This document shows, piece by piece, positions 33,193-41,819 of a DNA stretch of 64,000 nucleotides (the first letter of the stretch is position 1; each line of letters starts with the position of its first letter). The stretch is taken from contig JAXBDG010000010.1 of NCBI GenBank assembly GCA_036320915.1, positions 1,922,001 through 1,986,000 of the forward strand, given 5' to 3'. The position numbers and the translations under genes are program-made. Below the pieces are notes generated by a model. The model saw nothing but the letters and a program-made list of their open reading frames with translations, was not told the DNA's origin and did no database searches. The stretch is from Linnemannia elongata (Eukaryota; Mortierellomycota; Mortierellomycetes; Mortierellales; Mortierellaceae).

Positions 33193-35064
33193 CTAATACG
33201 TTGCATTCTCGAAATCCAAAGTGGTCAGAGTCGAGTTAATTTTGAGTGCTTCAGTCAGCGCCTGAACTCCGTTGAGTCCGATCGAGTTGGACTGTAAATC
33301 CAAAGTGGCGAGAGTCGAGTTGGTCTTGAGTGCCTCAGATAGCGCCTGAACTCCGTTGGCTCCAATCGAGTTGTTTTGTAAGTCCAAAGTGGTCAAAGTC
33401 GAGTTGGACTGGAGTGCCTCCGACAGCGCCATGGCTCCATTGTCTCCGAGCGAGTTGAACCCCAAGTTCAAAGTGGCGAGAGTCGAGTTAGTCTTGAGTG
33501 CTTCAGATAGCGCCTGAACTCCGTTGGTTCCAATCGAGTTGTTTTGTAAATTCAAAGTGGTCAAAGTCGAGTTGGACTGGAGAGCCTCCGACAGCGCCTT
33601 GGCCCCATTGTCTCCGATAGAGTTTTGCCACAAGTACAAAGTGGTCAGAGTTGGGTTGGTCTTGAGTGCCTCAGATAGTGCCTGAGCTCCGTTGGGTCCG
33701 ATCGAGTTGTCCATCAAGTACAAAGTGGTCAGAGTCGAGTTGGTCTTGAGTGCTTCGGATAGTGCCTGAGCCCCATTGTCTTCAATGTTGTTCTCCCGCA
33801 AGGTCAAGGTGTTCAGAGTCGAGTTGGTCTTGAGTGCCTCCGACAGTGCAACAGCTCCGTTGAGTCCAATCGAGTTGCCTCCTAAGTCCAAAGTGGTGAG
33901 GGTTGAGTTGGTCTTGAGTGCCTCGGACAATGCAACAGCTCCGTTGGGTCCGATCAAGTTGCCCATCAAGTTCAAAGTGGTCAGAGTCGAGTTGGTCTTG
34001 AGTGCCTCAGATAGCGCAACAGCTCCTTCGGGTCCGATCGAGTTCTTGTACATGTCCAAAGTGGCCAGAAACGGGTTGTTGCACAAGTCCAAAGTGGTCA
34101 GAGTCGAGTTGGTCATGAGTGCCTCAGATAGCACAACAGCTCCTTCGGGTCCAATCGGGTTGCCTCCTAAGTCCAAATTGGTGAGGGTTGAGTTGATCTT
34201 GAGTGCCTCAGACAGCGCCTGCAACCCGTTGTCCCCGATCGAGTTGTCCGACAAGTTCAAAGTGGTGAGGGTTGAGTTGGTCTTGAGTGCCTCTGACAGC
34301 GCAACAGCTCCGCTATCCCCGATCGAGTTGTCCGACAAGTTCAAAGTGGTGAGGAATGAGTTGGTCTTGAGTGCCCCAGATAGCGCCTGAGCTCCGTTGG
34401 GTCTGATCGAGTTGTACTGTAATTCCAGAGTGATGAGAGTCGATTTGGTCTTGAGTGCCTCAGACAGTGCCTGCAACCCGTTGTCACCGATCGAGTTGTA
34501 GGACAATTCCAAAGTGGTCAGAGTCGAGTTCGTCTTGAGTGCCTCAGACAGAGCCATAGCTCCGTTGGGTCCGATCGAGTTGTTGTACAAGTTCAAGGTG
34601 GCGAGAGTCGAGTTGGCCTCAAGTGCCTCAGATAGCGCAACACCTCCGTTCTCCCCGATCGAGTTGCTCTTCAAGTTCAAAATGGTGAGAGTCGAGTTGG
34701 TCTTGAGTGCCTCAGATAGCGATTCAGCTCCGTTGTCCCCGATCAAGTTGTACCTCAAGTCCAAAGTGGCTATATTTGAGTTGAGCATAATGCGAGAAAT
34801 CACCTCGTACTGCCCAGATGTAGAGGATAGGTTTTCATAGGCAGAGCTATCAATTGTCAGGTGTTGTATAAGGTGTTTGTTTCTCTCGACAGATTCCATG
34901 CTAGGGCCATGTTCTAACAACATGACAGAATTGTAGAGTGATGGCGTGAATGAGCCGCTCCAATCCTGATTTACCCGCGCACAGGATGCAAGGTCTTTAA
35001 GACCAAGACTACTAGCAATTCTTAAGCGAATTCCAGGTAGATCGAGGGGATGTGTCCGGACCAT
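33193..35064 (-). CDS. F-box protein with ~18 ribonuclease-inhibitor-type leucine-rich repeats
   Basis: An intronless frame of 623 residues from the ATG at 35064. Residues 6-45 form an F-box-like segment (LDLPGIRLRIASSLGLKDLA). From about residue 97 a run of 28-residue RI-type LRRs follows, consensus LTTLxLxxNSIGxNGAxALSEALKTNST. I count 18 full units plus an 11-residue partial unit in the middle and a final partial unit. Repeats of this type are typical of NLRC/RNI proteins and make a curved protein-binding surface. With an F-box, the likely role is substrate choice for an SCF ubiquitin ligase. DNA-level repeat identity is high, so the array is probably still changing. The stop is only 93 bp from the end of Helitron copy B. 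Confidence 0.9.
   Translation of the reverse strand: MVRTHPLDLPGIRLRIASSLGLKDLASCARVNQDWSGSFTPSLYNSVMLLEHGPSMESVERNKHLIQHLTIDSSAYENLSSTSGQYEVISRIMLNSNIATLDLRYNLIGDNGAESLSEALKTNSTLTILNLKSNSIGENGGVALSEALEANSTLATLNLYNNSIGPNGAMALSEALKTNSTLTTLELSYNSIGDNGLQALSEALKTKSTLITLELQYNSIRPNGAQALSGALKTNSFLTTLNLSDNSIGDSGAVALSEALKTNSTLTTLNLSDNSIGDNGLQALSEALKINSTLTNLDLGGNPIGPEGAVVLSEALMTNSTLTTLDLCNNPFLATLDMYKNSIGPEGAVALSEALKTNSTLTTLNLMGNLIGPNGAVALSEALKTNSTLTTLDLGGNSIGLNGAVALSEALKTNSTLNTLTLRENNIEDNGAQALSEALKTNSTLTTLYLMDNSIGPNGAQALSEALKTNPTLTTLYLWQNSIGDNGAKALSEALQSNSTLTTLNLQNNSIGTNGVQALSEALKTNSTLATLNLGFNSLGDNGAMALSEALQSNSTLTTLDLQNNSIGANGVQALSEALKTNSTLATLDLQSNSIGLNGVQALTEALKINSTLTTLDFENATY
33200..34790 (-). repeat. 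84-bp tandem repeat array coding for the LRRs
   Basis: The coding array has a strict 84-bp period. Units 15-16 and 17-18 form a two-unit (168-bp) higher-order repeat: QSNST-ending then KTNST-ending units alternate and share the NSIGxNGVQALSEAL phrase. One unit is cut to 33 bp (NPFLATLDMYKNS junction, about 34050-34085). Both are traces of unequal exchange. Confidence 0.85.
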
Positions 35065-35509
35065 CTTAGTTATAACGCTGCAAATGTGATAGTGACGGGA
35101 TGGTGACGAGTATGGTGGTGATGGGTCACAAGAAGGTGCGATGACAAAGGGGGGATGAGGAAAAGAAAGAGTCTAGGAAGAAGAACGAAAAGAAGAGGAT
35201 GGGCAAGACGATAGTATTGTTCAAAGATAGTCAATGACGTGGATAAAGGTATTAGGAGCAACAGATACTAATTGCAAAAGCAACAGAGGAAGAGAGTGTG
35301 AATAAATGATTGAGCAAGAGAAGGGAGGAAGAGAGACAAGAAGACAAGGGGAAGTGAAAGAGGCCGAAAAAAGATATACTAGTGTGCAGAAGAGTTGGGG
35401 GCGTGGTAAATAGAGGCGCAGTAGCGAGAGACAATGGGTGTATATTTGGGAGAATCAGAGCCTAGTAAATACATCGTACAAGATCCTGCTTTTAATAGGA
35501 ATAGCCTAA
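35065..35509. other. promoter side of the LRR gene
   Basis: Upstream of the minus-strand LRR gene the sequence is AG-rich on the plus strand (CT-rich leader on the coding strand), as with other genes in the window. No separate gene is seen. Two short Leu/Ser-rich frames on the minus strand translate this leader. Confidence 0.5.
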
Positions 35510-35742
35510 GATACTGTCACACTAGCCCAGTCGACCACAGGCCATCCCCATTCCTTATATTTCCTAGCAAAATGTAGTCGCCCGTTAATGTGTTGTTGAT
35601 TCAGCGCTGGTATCTTCACAATCTTTTTGGCGATTAGTCCAGCCTCCCTGAGACGTCGTCGAACTGCGGTAACAGTGTAACAAGTAAAGCTACGAGACTT
35701 ATAGACAGACATGCTATTTAATAAAAGTGAGTTATGACCCAT
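35510..35742 (-). mobile_element. Tc1/mariner transposase fragment
   Basis: The minus-strand peptide contains VRRRLREAGLIAKKIVKIPA and HINGRLHFARKYKEWGW ... DWASV. This matches the region between the helix-turn-helix and the first catalytic Asp of Tc1-like transposases (family pattern RRLxEAGL ... RLxFAxxHxxW ... DWxxVxxSDE). The frame ends right before the expected SDE. The catalytic domain and terminal repeats are missing, so it is a dead fragment. Confidence 0.75.
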
Positions 35743-36133
35743 CGAACTAAACTATGAAAATGGGAACTATAAAGTGCTCCAATCAATTGGTCAATCAAAA
35801 CCCGATTTCGGCTTTCTTTTGAAACGTTTATTCACCAATGTCTCGAACGGCCCTCAGATTCCTACCATTTTATTCTCTTAATTCACGACCTCATTCATCG
35901 CCTTTTTTTTGCATGGATCGATATTGGATCATCACCGGAATTTAAATGCTGATCTTGGTTGATCAATTAATTTGGATTACAAGCATCATGGTTTTCATTT
36001 TTAGCTTGCGGGGGTTTTCTAGTTTCTACCTACCTTCAATTTTCAATGACGTACTTCTACAAGCTTATGCGACCTTCAATCAAAGTTTGGAGTCCCTACT
36101 TATAGTCTTTTATGCTTGACCTGTATGCATGGC

Positions 36134-36498
36134 GGTACATGGGTTTAGCACGTGTAAAGTTGTGTTCTTATACCACAAGCTCAGTGCACTTTCTACAGCC
36201 AAACTTTGGAAGCAGATCCATGCAGAGCACAGGGAATTCCCTCAAGAAATAGGGAACATATGGAACACTCATATCATTTGCACAAGATATCATTAAAATA
36301 AGTTTTCTTACACGGGACTAGCACGCACTTTGCAATGATATTACTCTCTATTGAGAATGGCTTGCTCCGCGCATCCAAGAGATTTGGAACTTTCCCCCTG
36401 TGTTCTGCATGGATCTGCTTTCAGTTTGGCTGTAGAATGTGCGTTGAGCTTGTGGTACTGAAAAGAAGACGTCGTATCGTGCCAAGTCCAAGTAAACC
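36134..36498. mobile_element. MITE/foldback-like element with long inverted repeats
   Basis: 36171-36234 and 36396-36457 are inverted repeats of about 62 bp, with only a handful of differences by my hand alignment (core CAGCCAAACT and GCAGATCCATGCAG). Weaker pairing continues outward to about 36134 and 36498 (GGTACATGGG... against GGTTTACTTGG...). The 160-bp centre has no coding potential. I could not settle a target-site duplication. A non-autonomous foldback or MITE is the best reading; a structured RNA locus is the alternative. Confidence 0.7.
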
Positions 36499-37054
36499 AT
36501 TTTAAAGGGTTAGCACGAAATTTCCATTTTTAATGAAATTAATCCACCGGACCTGATCAGTTTCTATGATCAGCTTTTGAAATACAGAAGAGCAATTGGC
36601 ATGAAGGCAAGAATATATCATTGTGACGCAGGAGTAAGTAATTTGAGATGACAGGAAAAAAAGTTCATTCATGTAAAAAAAATCTAAATAATTGGATCTA
36701 TCAATGTAGGCACTGTAAACTATGGTTAGGTCAGACCGGTCGACTCTTGGCTCGATCGATCGACTCTTGACTTGCTAGGTGGACCCTTAGCAAAATCAAT
36801 TAGCCCTATTCAAACACGAAAATTGCCCAAAAGAATTGTTAGTTAATATCCTCCGAATGTAACGTAAGAAACAACACCCACATATATATATATATATAGC
36901 CCATAAAATCCTTACCTAGCACTCAAATAACACTCTGTCAACACCCTGCACCTTCTGACATCTATCCCCTTATCCTCCGCTCGCACGCCTTCACCCTACC
37001 CAGACCTTGGGAAAGGACCAGCCTTGCCTCAGCTCTGCCAAGATTCGCGGTACT
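36499..37054. other. intergenic stretch
   Basis: No gene. Contains a pair of GATCGACTCTTG-like phrases (about 36738-36770) and a TA dinucleotide run (about 36883-36898). The 3' end of the astacin gene approaches from the right. Confidence 0.5.
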
Positions 37055-37813
37055 CTACTCGTTGGAACAGAGAATGGGCTTTCTCTCCTTGGTTCCATTG
37101 CGGTCGTTGCTGTTGTTGTGGTTGGGAATGGCCTTGAATTTGCGCGCAGGGCATTTGTACATCCGTCTGATAGCGAGCACATCGCTCTCGGTGAAGTCGT
37201 CTCCGGTTCCGATCCTGCGGTAGTCGGTGTTAGGGATCTTTGAGGTGAAACCGGGTCGGTTGTTGATGGACCAGCTTGGATGGCGGTAGGAGTAGTGCAT
37301 GATCGAGTAAATGTCGTAGTCTGTATATTTTCCGATGTCTCTGGAGGATTCCTTTGTAAACTGACTCTTCCAGCTCTCCACGATGTTCCCCCAGTGCATG
37401 GTGATGAAGTTGTCGCGATCTGGTCGTTTCTGTGTATGAATGAGTCCTGCAGCATGGAGGAATTCATGGATCACGGTTCCTCGATAAACGCAACCGTTGA
37501 CTGACAGCGATAATTGTTGACCGCCACCAACTTTGCCGATCATGCTGAAGCACCCTCCGCCATTGAAAACGTTGATATAGTCGCGATCACCGGCTCGTCT
37601 TGGCTGAAGCGGGAGACAGTCGCCCAAAACTTGGTTCCATCTCTCAATGCCGCGCAGGACAGTCTGTCGTGCTTGCTGAGGATAGCTCGGATCGAAACTG
37701 TACGCCATTCGACGTACTCCATTGACTCTCCAGCGCAAATTTTCGTTGAGTACGCCTTGCGCTGCGGCAAAGCCAACCAACACGCAGACCAACAGAAATC
37801 TTGTAAACATCAT
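37055..37813 (-). CDS. secreted astacin-type (M12A) zinc metalloprotease
   Basis: 252 residues from the ATG at 37813 (a Met-Met start). Residues 1-19 make a signal peptide (MMFTRFLLVCVLVGFAAAQ). The zinc site HEFLHAAGLIHTQKRPDRD follows the astacin pattern HExxHxxGxxHxxxRxDRD, with Thr where Glu is usual after the third His. The Met-turn is SIMHYSYRHPS, with the Tyr two residues after Met. Cys residues suited to the usual disulphides are present. There is no clear propeptide: the mature-like N-terminus (LRWRVNGVRRMAYSF) follows the signal almost directly. A 5'-leader intron is visible (GTGAGT at 38013 to TTTTAG at 37833), and a TATA box lies at 38157-38163. The C-terminus is basic and Asn-rich. 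It probably acts outside the cell on proteins. Confidence 0.9.
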   Translation of the reverse strand: MMFTRFLLVCVLVGFAAAQGVLNENLRWRVNGVRRMAYSFDPSYPQQARQTVLRGIERWNQVLGDCLPLQPRRAGDRDYINVFNGGGCFSMIGKVGGGQQLSLSVNGCVYRGTVIHEFLHAAGLIHTQKRPDRDNFITMHWGNIVESWKSQFTKESSRDIGKYTDYDIYSIMHYSYRHPSWSINNRPGFTSKIPNTDYRRIGTGDDFTESDVLAIRRMYKCPARKFKAIPNHNNSNDRNGTKERKPILCSNE

Positions 37814-38156
37814 GGACGGCAGGTACAGCAAACTAAAATACTGTTATATTAGACGATCGAGCGGCGACAATTGTTGGTAGTGACAGAGTCATGGCAGAAA
37901 GAAGAGGGGATATTAAGGCGCCTGGTTAGCTATTTGCAGCAAGATGCTATTGTATCATAGCAACTAACACAAGACAGTAAAGGTTCCAGCATCCAAGAAT
38001 TGTGATCACTCACATTGATAGCCTTGCGTGTTCTAGTGAAAAGGACGGAAAAGACGATTGAAGAAGAGCAGATGTAGTGAAGAGGAGTAGTTGTAGTGAA
38101 GAAGAGACTCTAAGTTGAAGTGAATTGATGAGAAAAAGGAGGAAGTTGCAGCCACC

Positions 38157-38163
38157 TTTTATA
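38157..38163 (-). promoter_or_regulatory. TATA box of the astacin gene
   Basis: TATAAAA on the minus strand in the context CTCTATAAAAGG. It is about 145 nt upstream of the leader-intron donor. No ATG lies between it and the true start once the intron is removed, which supports the start choice. Confidence 0.65.
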
Positions 38164-39129
38164 GAGCGACCGTCATGTACATTGCGGGAGCCTATGCAAG
38201 ATATCTTCTATGAGTAGAGGTAAGTGTTGCGCAGGAGGTGTATGCATGTTCGGAATGCAACTTTTTGAAGAAGGCTAGCGTGTATCATGAATTCCGTGCT
38301 AGGATGGCACACATATCACAGTGACCGTTGGAAAGCTCAAGTATTCGTATACATATATAAAATACACGGAGCTGGAGGTACATTAATCAACAAATGGTTA
38401 TATGCATGGTATAGGCACTGACCTCGTCTTTTGAATGGGACACATGGTGCCCTTTTTATTATACCATAGGCCATCTCAGTAACGCCGTGTTTCATGACGC
38501 GGCAGTGAGCATAGGCGCCAGCAGAAAGAGGGACACAAGTAAGCACATTTGGGAGGATATTTTAACTAATCTATGCACAATTTTCATATGCAGGGTATCT
38601 AATATACACCCCCTTTTATTTCTCAAATGAGAGATGAAAACTCCGCCCATACGGGAGCAGGGGTACCATAAGGGGGTCACAGAATAATTGGTAGCTTCGC
38701 AATTCGAAGCCGTTTGAAGACCGCAAAAAAAACCCGGTAAACGATATAACCTCCAAACTATCCTTCGCTTTGCACCTTCACTACAGAAAACAGCTAAGGA
38801 CCTATATTCCAAGTTAGTTTTGAACAAGAATAGTGCTTGTGGCATCGGTCAGAATATCTTATTTTTTTTTCTTTGTTTCAACCTGGTGATTGATCGCGGC
38901 GAAACTAAGGTCGATCACTATTTTTTTCAATTGCATTACTTCAAAGAGACTACCCGTGAAAGAGCCACGGTCATCCTCTTTAACGTGACTGACTTAATGA
39001 CCTTCCAACTCCGCTTACTATTGAGGCGTTCTGCTCGCAGTTAATCCTTGCTTTGACCACTACTCTTGTCGCTTGGGGTAGACTACCATCATTCAAATCC
39101 CTGGATGAAGAAAGCATGGTGATTGAACG
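38164..39129. other. intergenic stretch
   Basis: Nothing supportable. Short frames on both strands have no recognised domain. A TATATATAAAATA run is at about 38350. Confidence 0.5.
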
Positions 39130-39290
39130 CAGCGAGTCCTCCGTTCGATCGAGCGCTAGAGAGCACGTATGAGCATCGGCTAACGAATCCAGCCTGATAT
39201 GTTTGCACGCAACTGAGGGAGCGATTTGAACCGTATGATTTTGTATAGAAGATGCCATGATCCGCTTGCGCCACATCATGCCTCATCTAA
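39130..39290 (-). mobile_element. possible tRNA-derived SINE or tRNA pseudogene
   Basis: On the minus strand, TGGCGCAAGCGG (39273-39262) fits a Pol III A box. GGTTCAAATCG (39232-39222), 41 bp downstream, fits a B box with one mismatch at the end. The intervening CATCTTCTATAC resembles an Arg(TCT) anticodon region. Acceptor, D and T stems do not pair, so it is not a functional tRNA. The body downstream to about 39130 is unclassified. Confidence 0.35.
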
Positions 39291-39376
39291 TACATGATAA
39301 ACTATTATCACCCTTCTTCTCTCCTTCCAGAGCCCACCCTTTTCCTGGTATTCCACTGTGACCCATTCCCCCCTGT

Positions 39377-39403
39377 CCCCCCCCCCCCCCCCCCCCCCCC
39401 CCC
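39377..39403 (+). repeat. C27 homopolymer followed by T9
   Basis: A run of about 27 cytosines followed by T9. The complementary strand is a long G run with quadruplex potential. The length in an assembly is unreliable. Confidence 0.9.
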
Positions 39404-40004
39404 TTTTTTTTTGGATATCAATTTACGCAAATGGTTTATCAAACCGTACCCATGCTCGTTTCCTACCTAAGCCCCGTCCCTATGAAAAATATATTGATTC
39501 CTGAAAAAGGCCCTTACATGTTTGCTGTATGTATCACTTTGGCTAAAGTGGCAATAAATCAAATGGAATTCACACGCCTAAGATTACGATACTTTTGAAC
39601 TACACTAGGCAGACATCTCCACAATGGACATACATGTACCTCATCACGAGTAATAGCCTGTCTGTCCTGCGAAATTGCAATTGGATGAATGAGAGAGCGT
39701 CGAGAATACGGCGAGAATATGTCGACTATGTAGTTCAGTAAAACGGTGACAGTACTTTGATATTATCCCAATCCAAGGGTGATCGCACGACAGTCGCTCT
39801 CATCGAGGACCTCCATTAGATAGTATGTCTTCCTAACACCCAAGGGCAAGAGGCAGTGGTACCAAAAAATTTCTCACAGGGAAATACAGGCATAAAAGAA
39901 GCGAGATACTGAAAATCAAGAGGCTGCTGGAAAATAAGGGCTGGTCAGAAACAAGGGTTGGTCAGACAAGGGCAGCCAGATGAAGTAGTGATGGTAGGAA
40001 ATAA

Positions 40005-40210
40005 AGGTACAAGAGTAAAAAACAGGTGACAACATTAAGGTACAATATCAAAGTACAACACCAAGGTACATCATTAATGAACAATATTAAGGTAGGCTAA
40101 AATATCAATTGACACAAGATACAACATGAAGGTACAACACAAAGGTATCACATATGGTACAACACTAAGAGGTAAAATCAGTAACCATTGGTAAAAAAAC
40201 AGCATCAAAG
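40005..40210. repeat. degenerate tandem repeat, unit about AAGGTACAACATC
   Basis: Many imperfect copies of AAGGTACAACA / AAAGTACAACACC / GAAGGTACAACAC at 12-25-bp spacing. No coding potential is visible. Looks like a decayed minisatellite. Confidence 0.7.
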
Positions 40211-40603
40211 GACAACAAACGAGGGATGTCGACATATTACGTAGCCGTAGAGTTATTTCTCGGTTACCGAGAATTTCCTTCAACGCGAATTTAGCAGCCT
40301 TCCGCGGTCGCGGAAACATGCACATCGGATAACATAAGGGATAGCTGGTTTATTGTTGGTTTGATTAAGGGGCGCTTTCATCTCAATCTCCACATCCTAG
40401 CGCAGGAGCGGAGCTGCATGTGGCGACTCTTCTACCAGTTTTCTCATGTTCAATTTGCATATCACCCCCTAGCTTGACACTTGGCGAGATAAAAGAAGTG
40501 CATCTCACTTGACACGCGCGCCCTTTTTTCGTTTTCCATTGGGAGTTAATGAAACGGAAATGTATTGTAATTAGATTGATAAACCCCCTCATGGCTCGAA
40601 GGA

Positions 40604-40815
40604 GTCATGCTTTTCATTTTTCCAAGGAAACATATAGACGTCTTCCCAGATCGCTTTCTTTTTTTTTAACTCATCGCTCAGAAACAAGTGAGGAAACAAA
40701 ATGGGGCGTATCTTCCCATCAAAGTGCTCCATCCTCATGTCGGGTGCTTATAGAGACTCGCATAGGGTCTGCATCCTTCACCCTCACCCAACCTGTCAGA
40801 TATATATTATTGGCC
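40604..40815 (+). repeat. dispersed direct repeat, copy 1
   Basis: Shares about 200 bp with 49590-49800 in the same orientation. Shared phrases are CCCAGATCGCTTT, CATCGCTCAGAAACAA, ATCTTCCCATCAAAGT, TCGGGTGCTTAT and CTGCATCCTTCA. The two copies flank the right NLR arm on both sides. No coding sense is evident. Confidence 0.75.
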
Positions 40816-40944
40816 GTCGTTCCAATGATTCCATGTCTATAAACGACTGGCGCGACTCAGGAACATCTCCCAGCTCAGTTTCAGATCGCGCCACACTGTC
40901 GACCCTATGCTCCCCCTTAGGAGAGCAACTAATCTATCACTCAT

Positions 40945-41130
40945 GGCTTCACAACATGAGGTTGTCAAGTGAGGGCTCGACTTTTCACAAGAGTCTGGGT
41001 TCGTGGTGCTGCTGAAGTCACTTCGCACCTGAGGAAGGTTGAGTTGAGCAAATTTATTAATTCAGAGGAGAGAGCGCGTATGATGAGCTGGCGTGGATGG
41101 AGGAGCGGCTGCAGTGGGTGGTATAGGAGA
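40945..41130 (+). pseudogene. C-terminal scrap of the F-box/LRR-like family
   Basis: In one frame, about 40974-41032 reads GLDFSQESGFVVLLKSLRT, then a stop. Further on, ELAWMEERLQWV appears at about 41087-41122. These match GLDFTQESGFAQVESLPSL of the gene at 22905-24936 and the AWMEERW block of the neighbouring pseudogene. Only the last 60-70 residues are recognisable. It is convergent with the right NLR copy, unlike the left side where both families point the same way. Confidence 0.6.
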
Positions 41131-41399
41131 GGTATGTCCCTGCTGTTGAGTCAATTGACTTCTTTGGATGTGGTCGTTGGAATAAACTGGAATAAGCTCG
41201 TGTTTGCGCGAATTTTTTTTGTCAGTCTATCTGTCTCTTTCTCGCCGTTAGTGCATTTCCTCGATTTTTAACTTCACCCTCCTATGGCAGTGCTTTTAAG
41301 AAAGTCATACTAAAGTCAAAGGGAATGTGTTGAGGAGTATATATAAAGAAGGGTAATAACGCTACGGTAATGCGAAGGAGTATAGACTTGACTTGTGTT

Positions 41400-41819
41400 T
41401 TAGTTGGATGAAGTCGATCCAGTAGCGCCACGCTGCTCGAGCAACTTGCTATTCATTGCGCTGAGACCGACAGCATCATTGAGGACGGCACCAGAGGCGA
41501 CTAGCACAGCAGGCCCGGAAGACCACACCAATTCTACAGAAACTCTTCCTGACCCATCCTTGTCTTCCACCACCCGCCAGGTGCGGATCGATCCGTCACG
41601 ACATGCCGTCGCAAGCTCCAGTTTGTTGGGCCTCCATACAATGTCATTAACACCTCTCGTGAACCCCTCGATGACCGACATGCAATCCTGATCCTGTAAC
41701 GGTAAAACACTCTGATCCTGATCCGGGGATGGCAGCCTCCAGAGTCGAACACTCATGCCGCGGATTGTTGCTACCCACTGGCCGCAGGTTGAAAACGCAA
41801 ATTTGTAGCTGGGCTGGTG
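41400..41819 (-). pseudogene. orphaned C-terminal WD40 blades of the right NLR copy
   Basis: Immediately after the TAG at 41822-41820 the same frame stays open for 139 more codons to 41400. It encodes the counterpart of WD40 blades 13-14 of the left copy (FAFSTCGQWVATI ... SVRLWRLPSPD ... QRGATGSTSSN). The final residues match almost exactly, so nothing but the single nonsense codon separates it from the rest. A Met at 41756 could in theory start a small product, but no promoter is evident. Confidence 0.8.

Noticed and set aside
33200..34790. CRISPR-like regular repeats
   Set aside because: The 84-bp period is coding LRR sequence without unique spacers, and the genome is eukaryotic. Other arrays in the window are simple tandem repeats.
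33776..34840. Plus-strand frames (204 and 108 codons) opposite the LRR gene
   Set aside because: They only translate the complement of the 84-bp LRR repeat and have no promoter or domain of their own.
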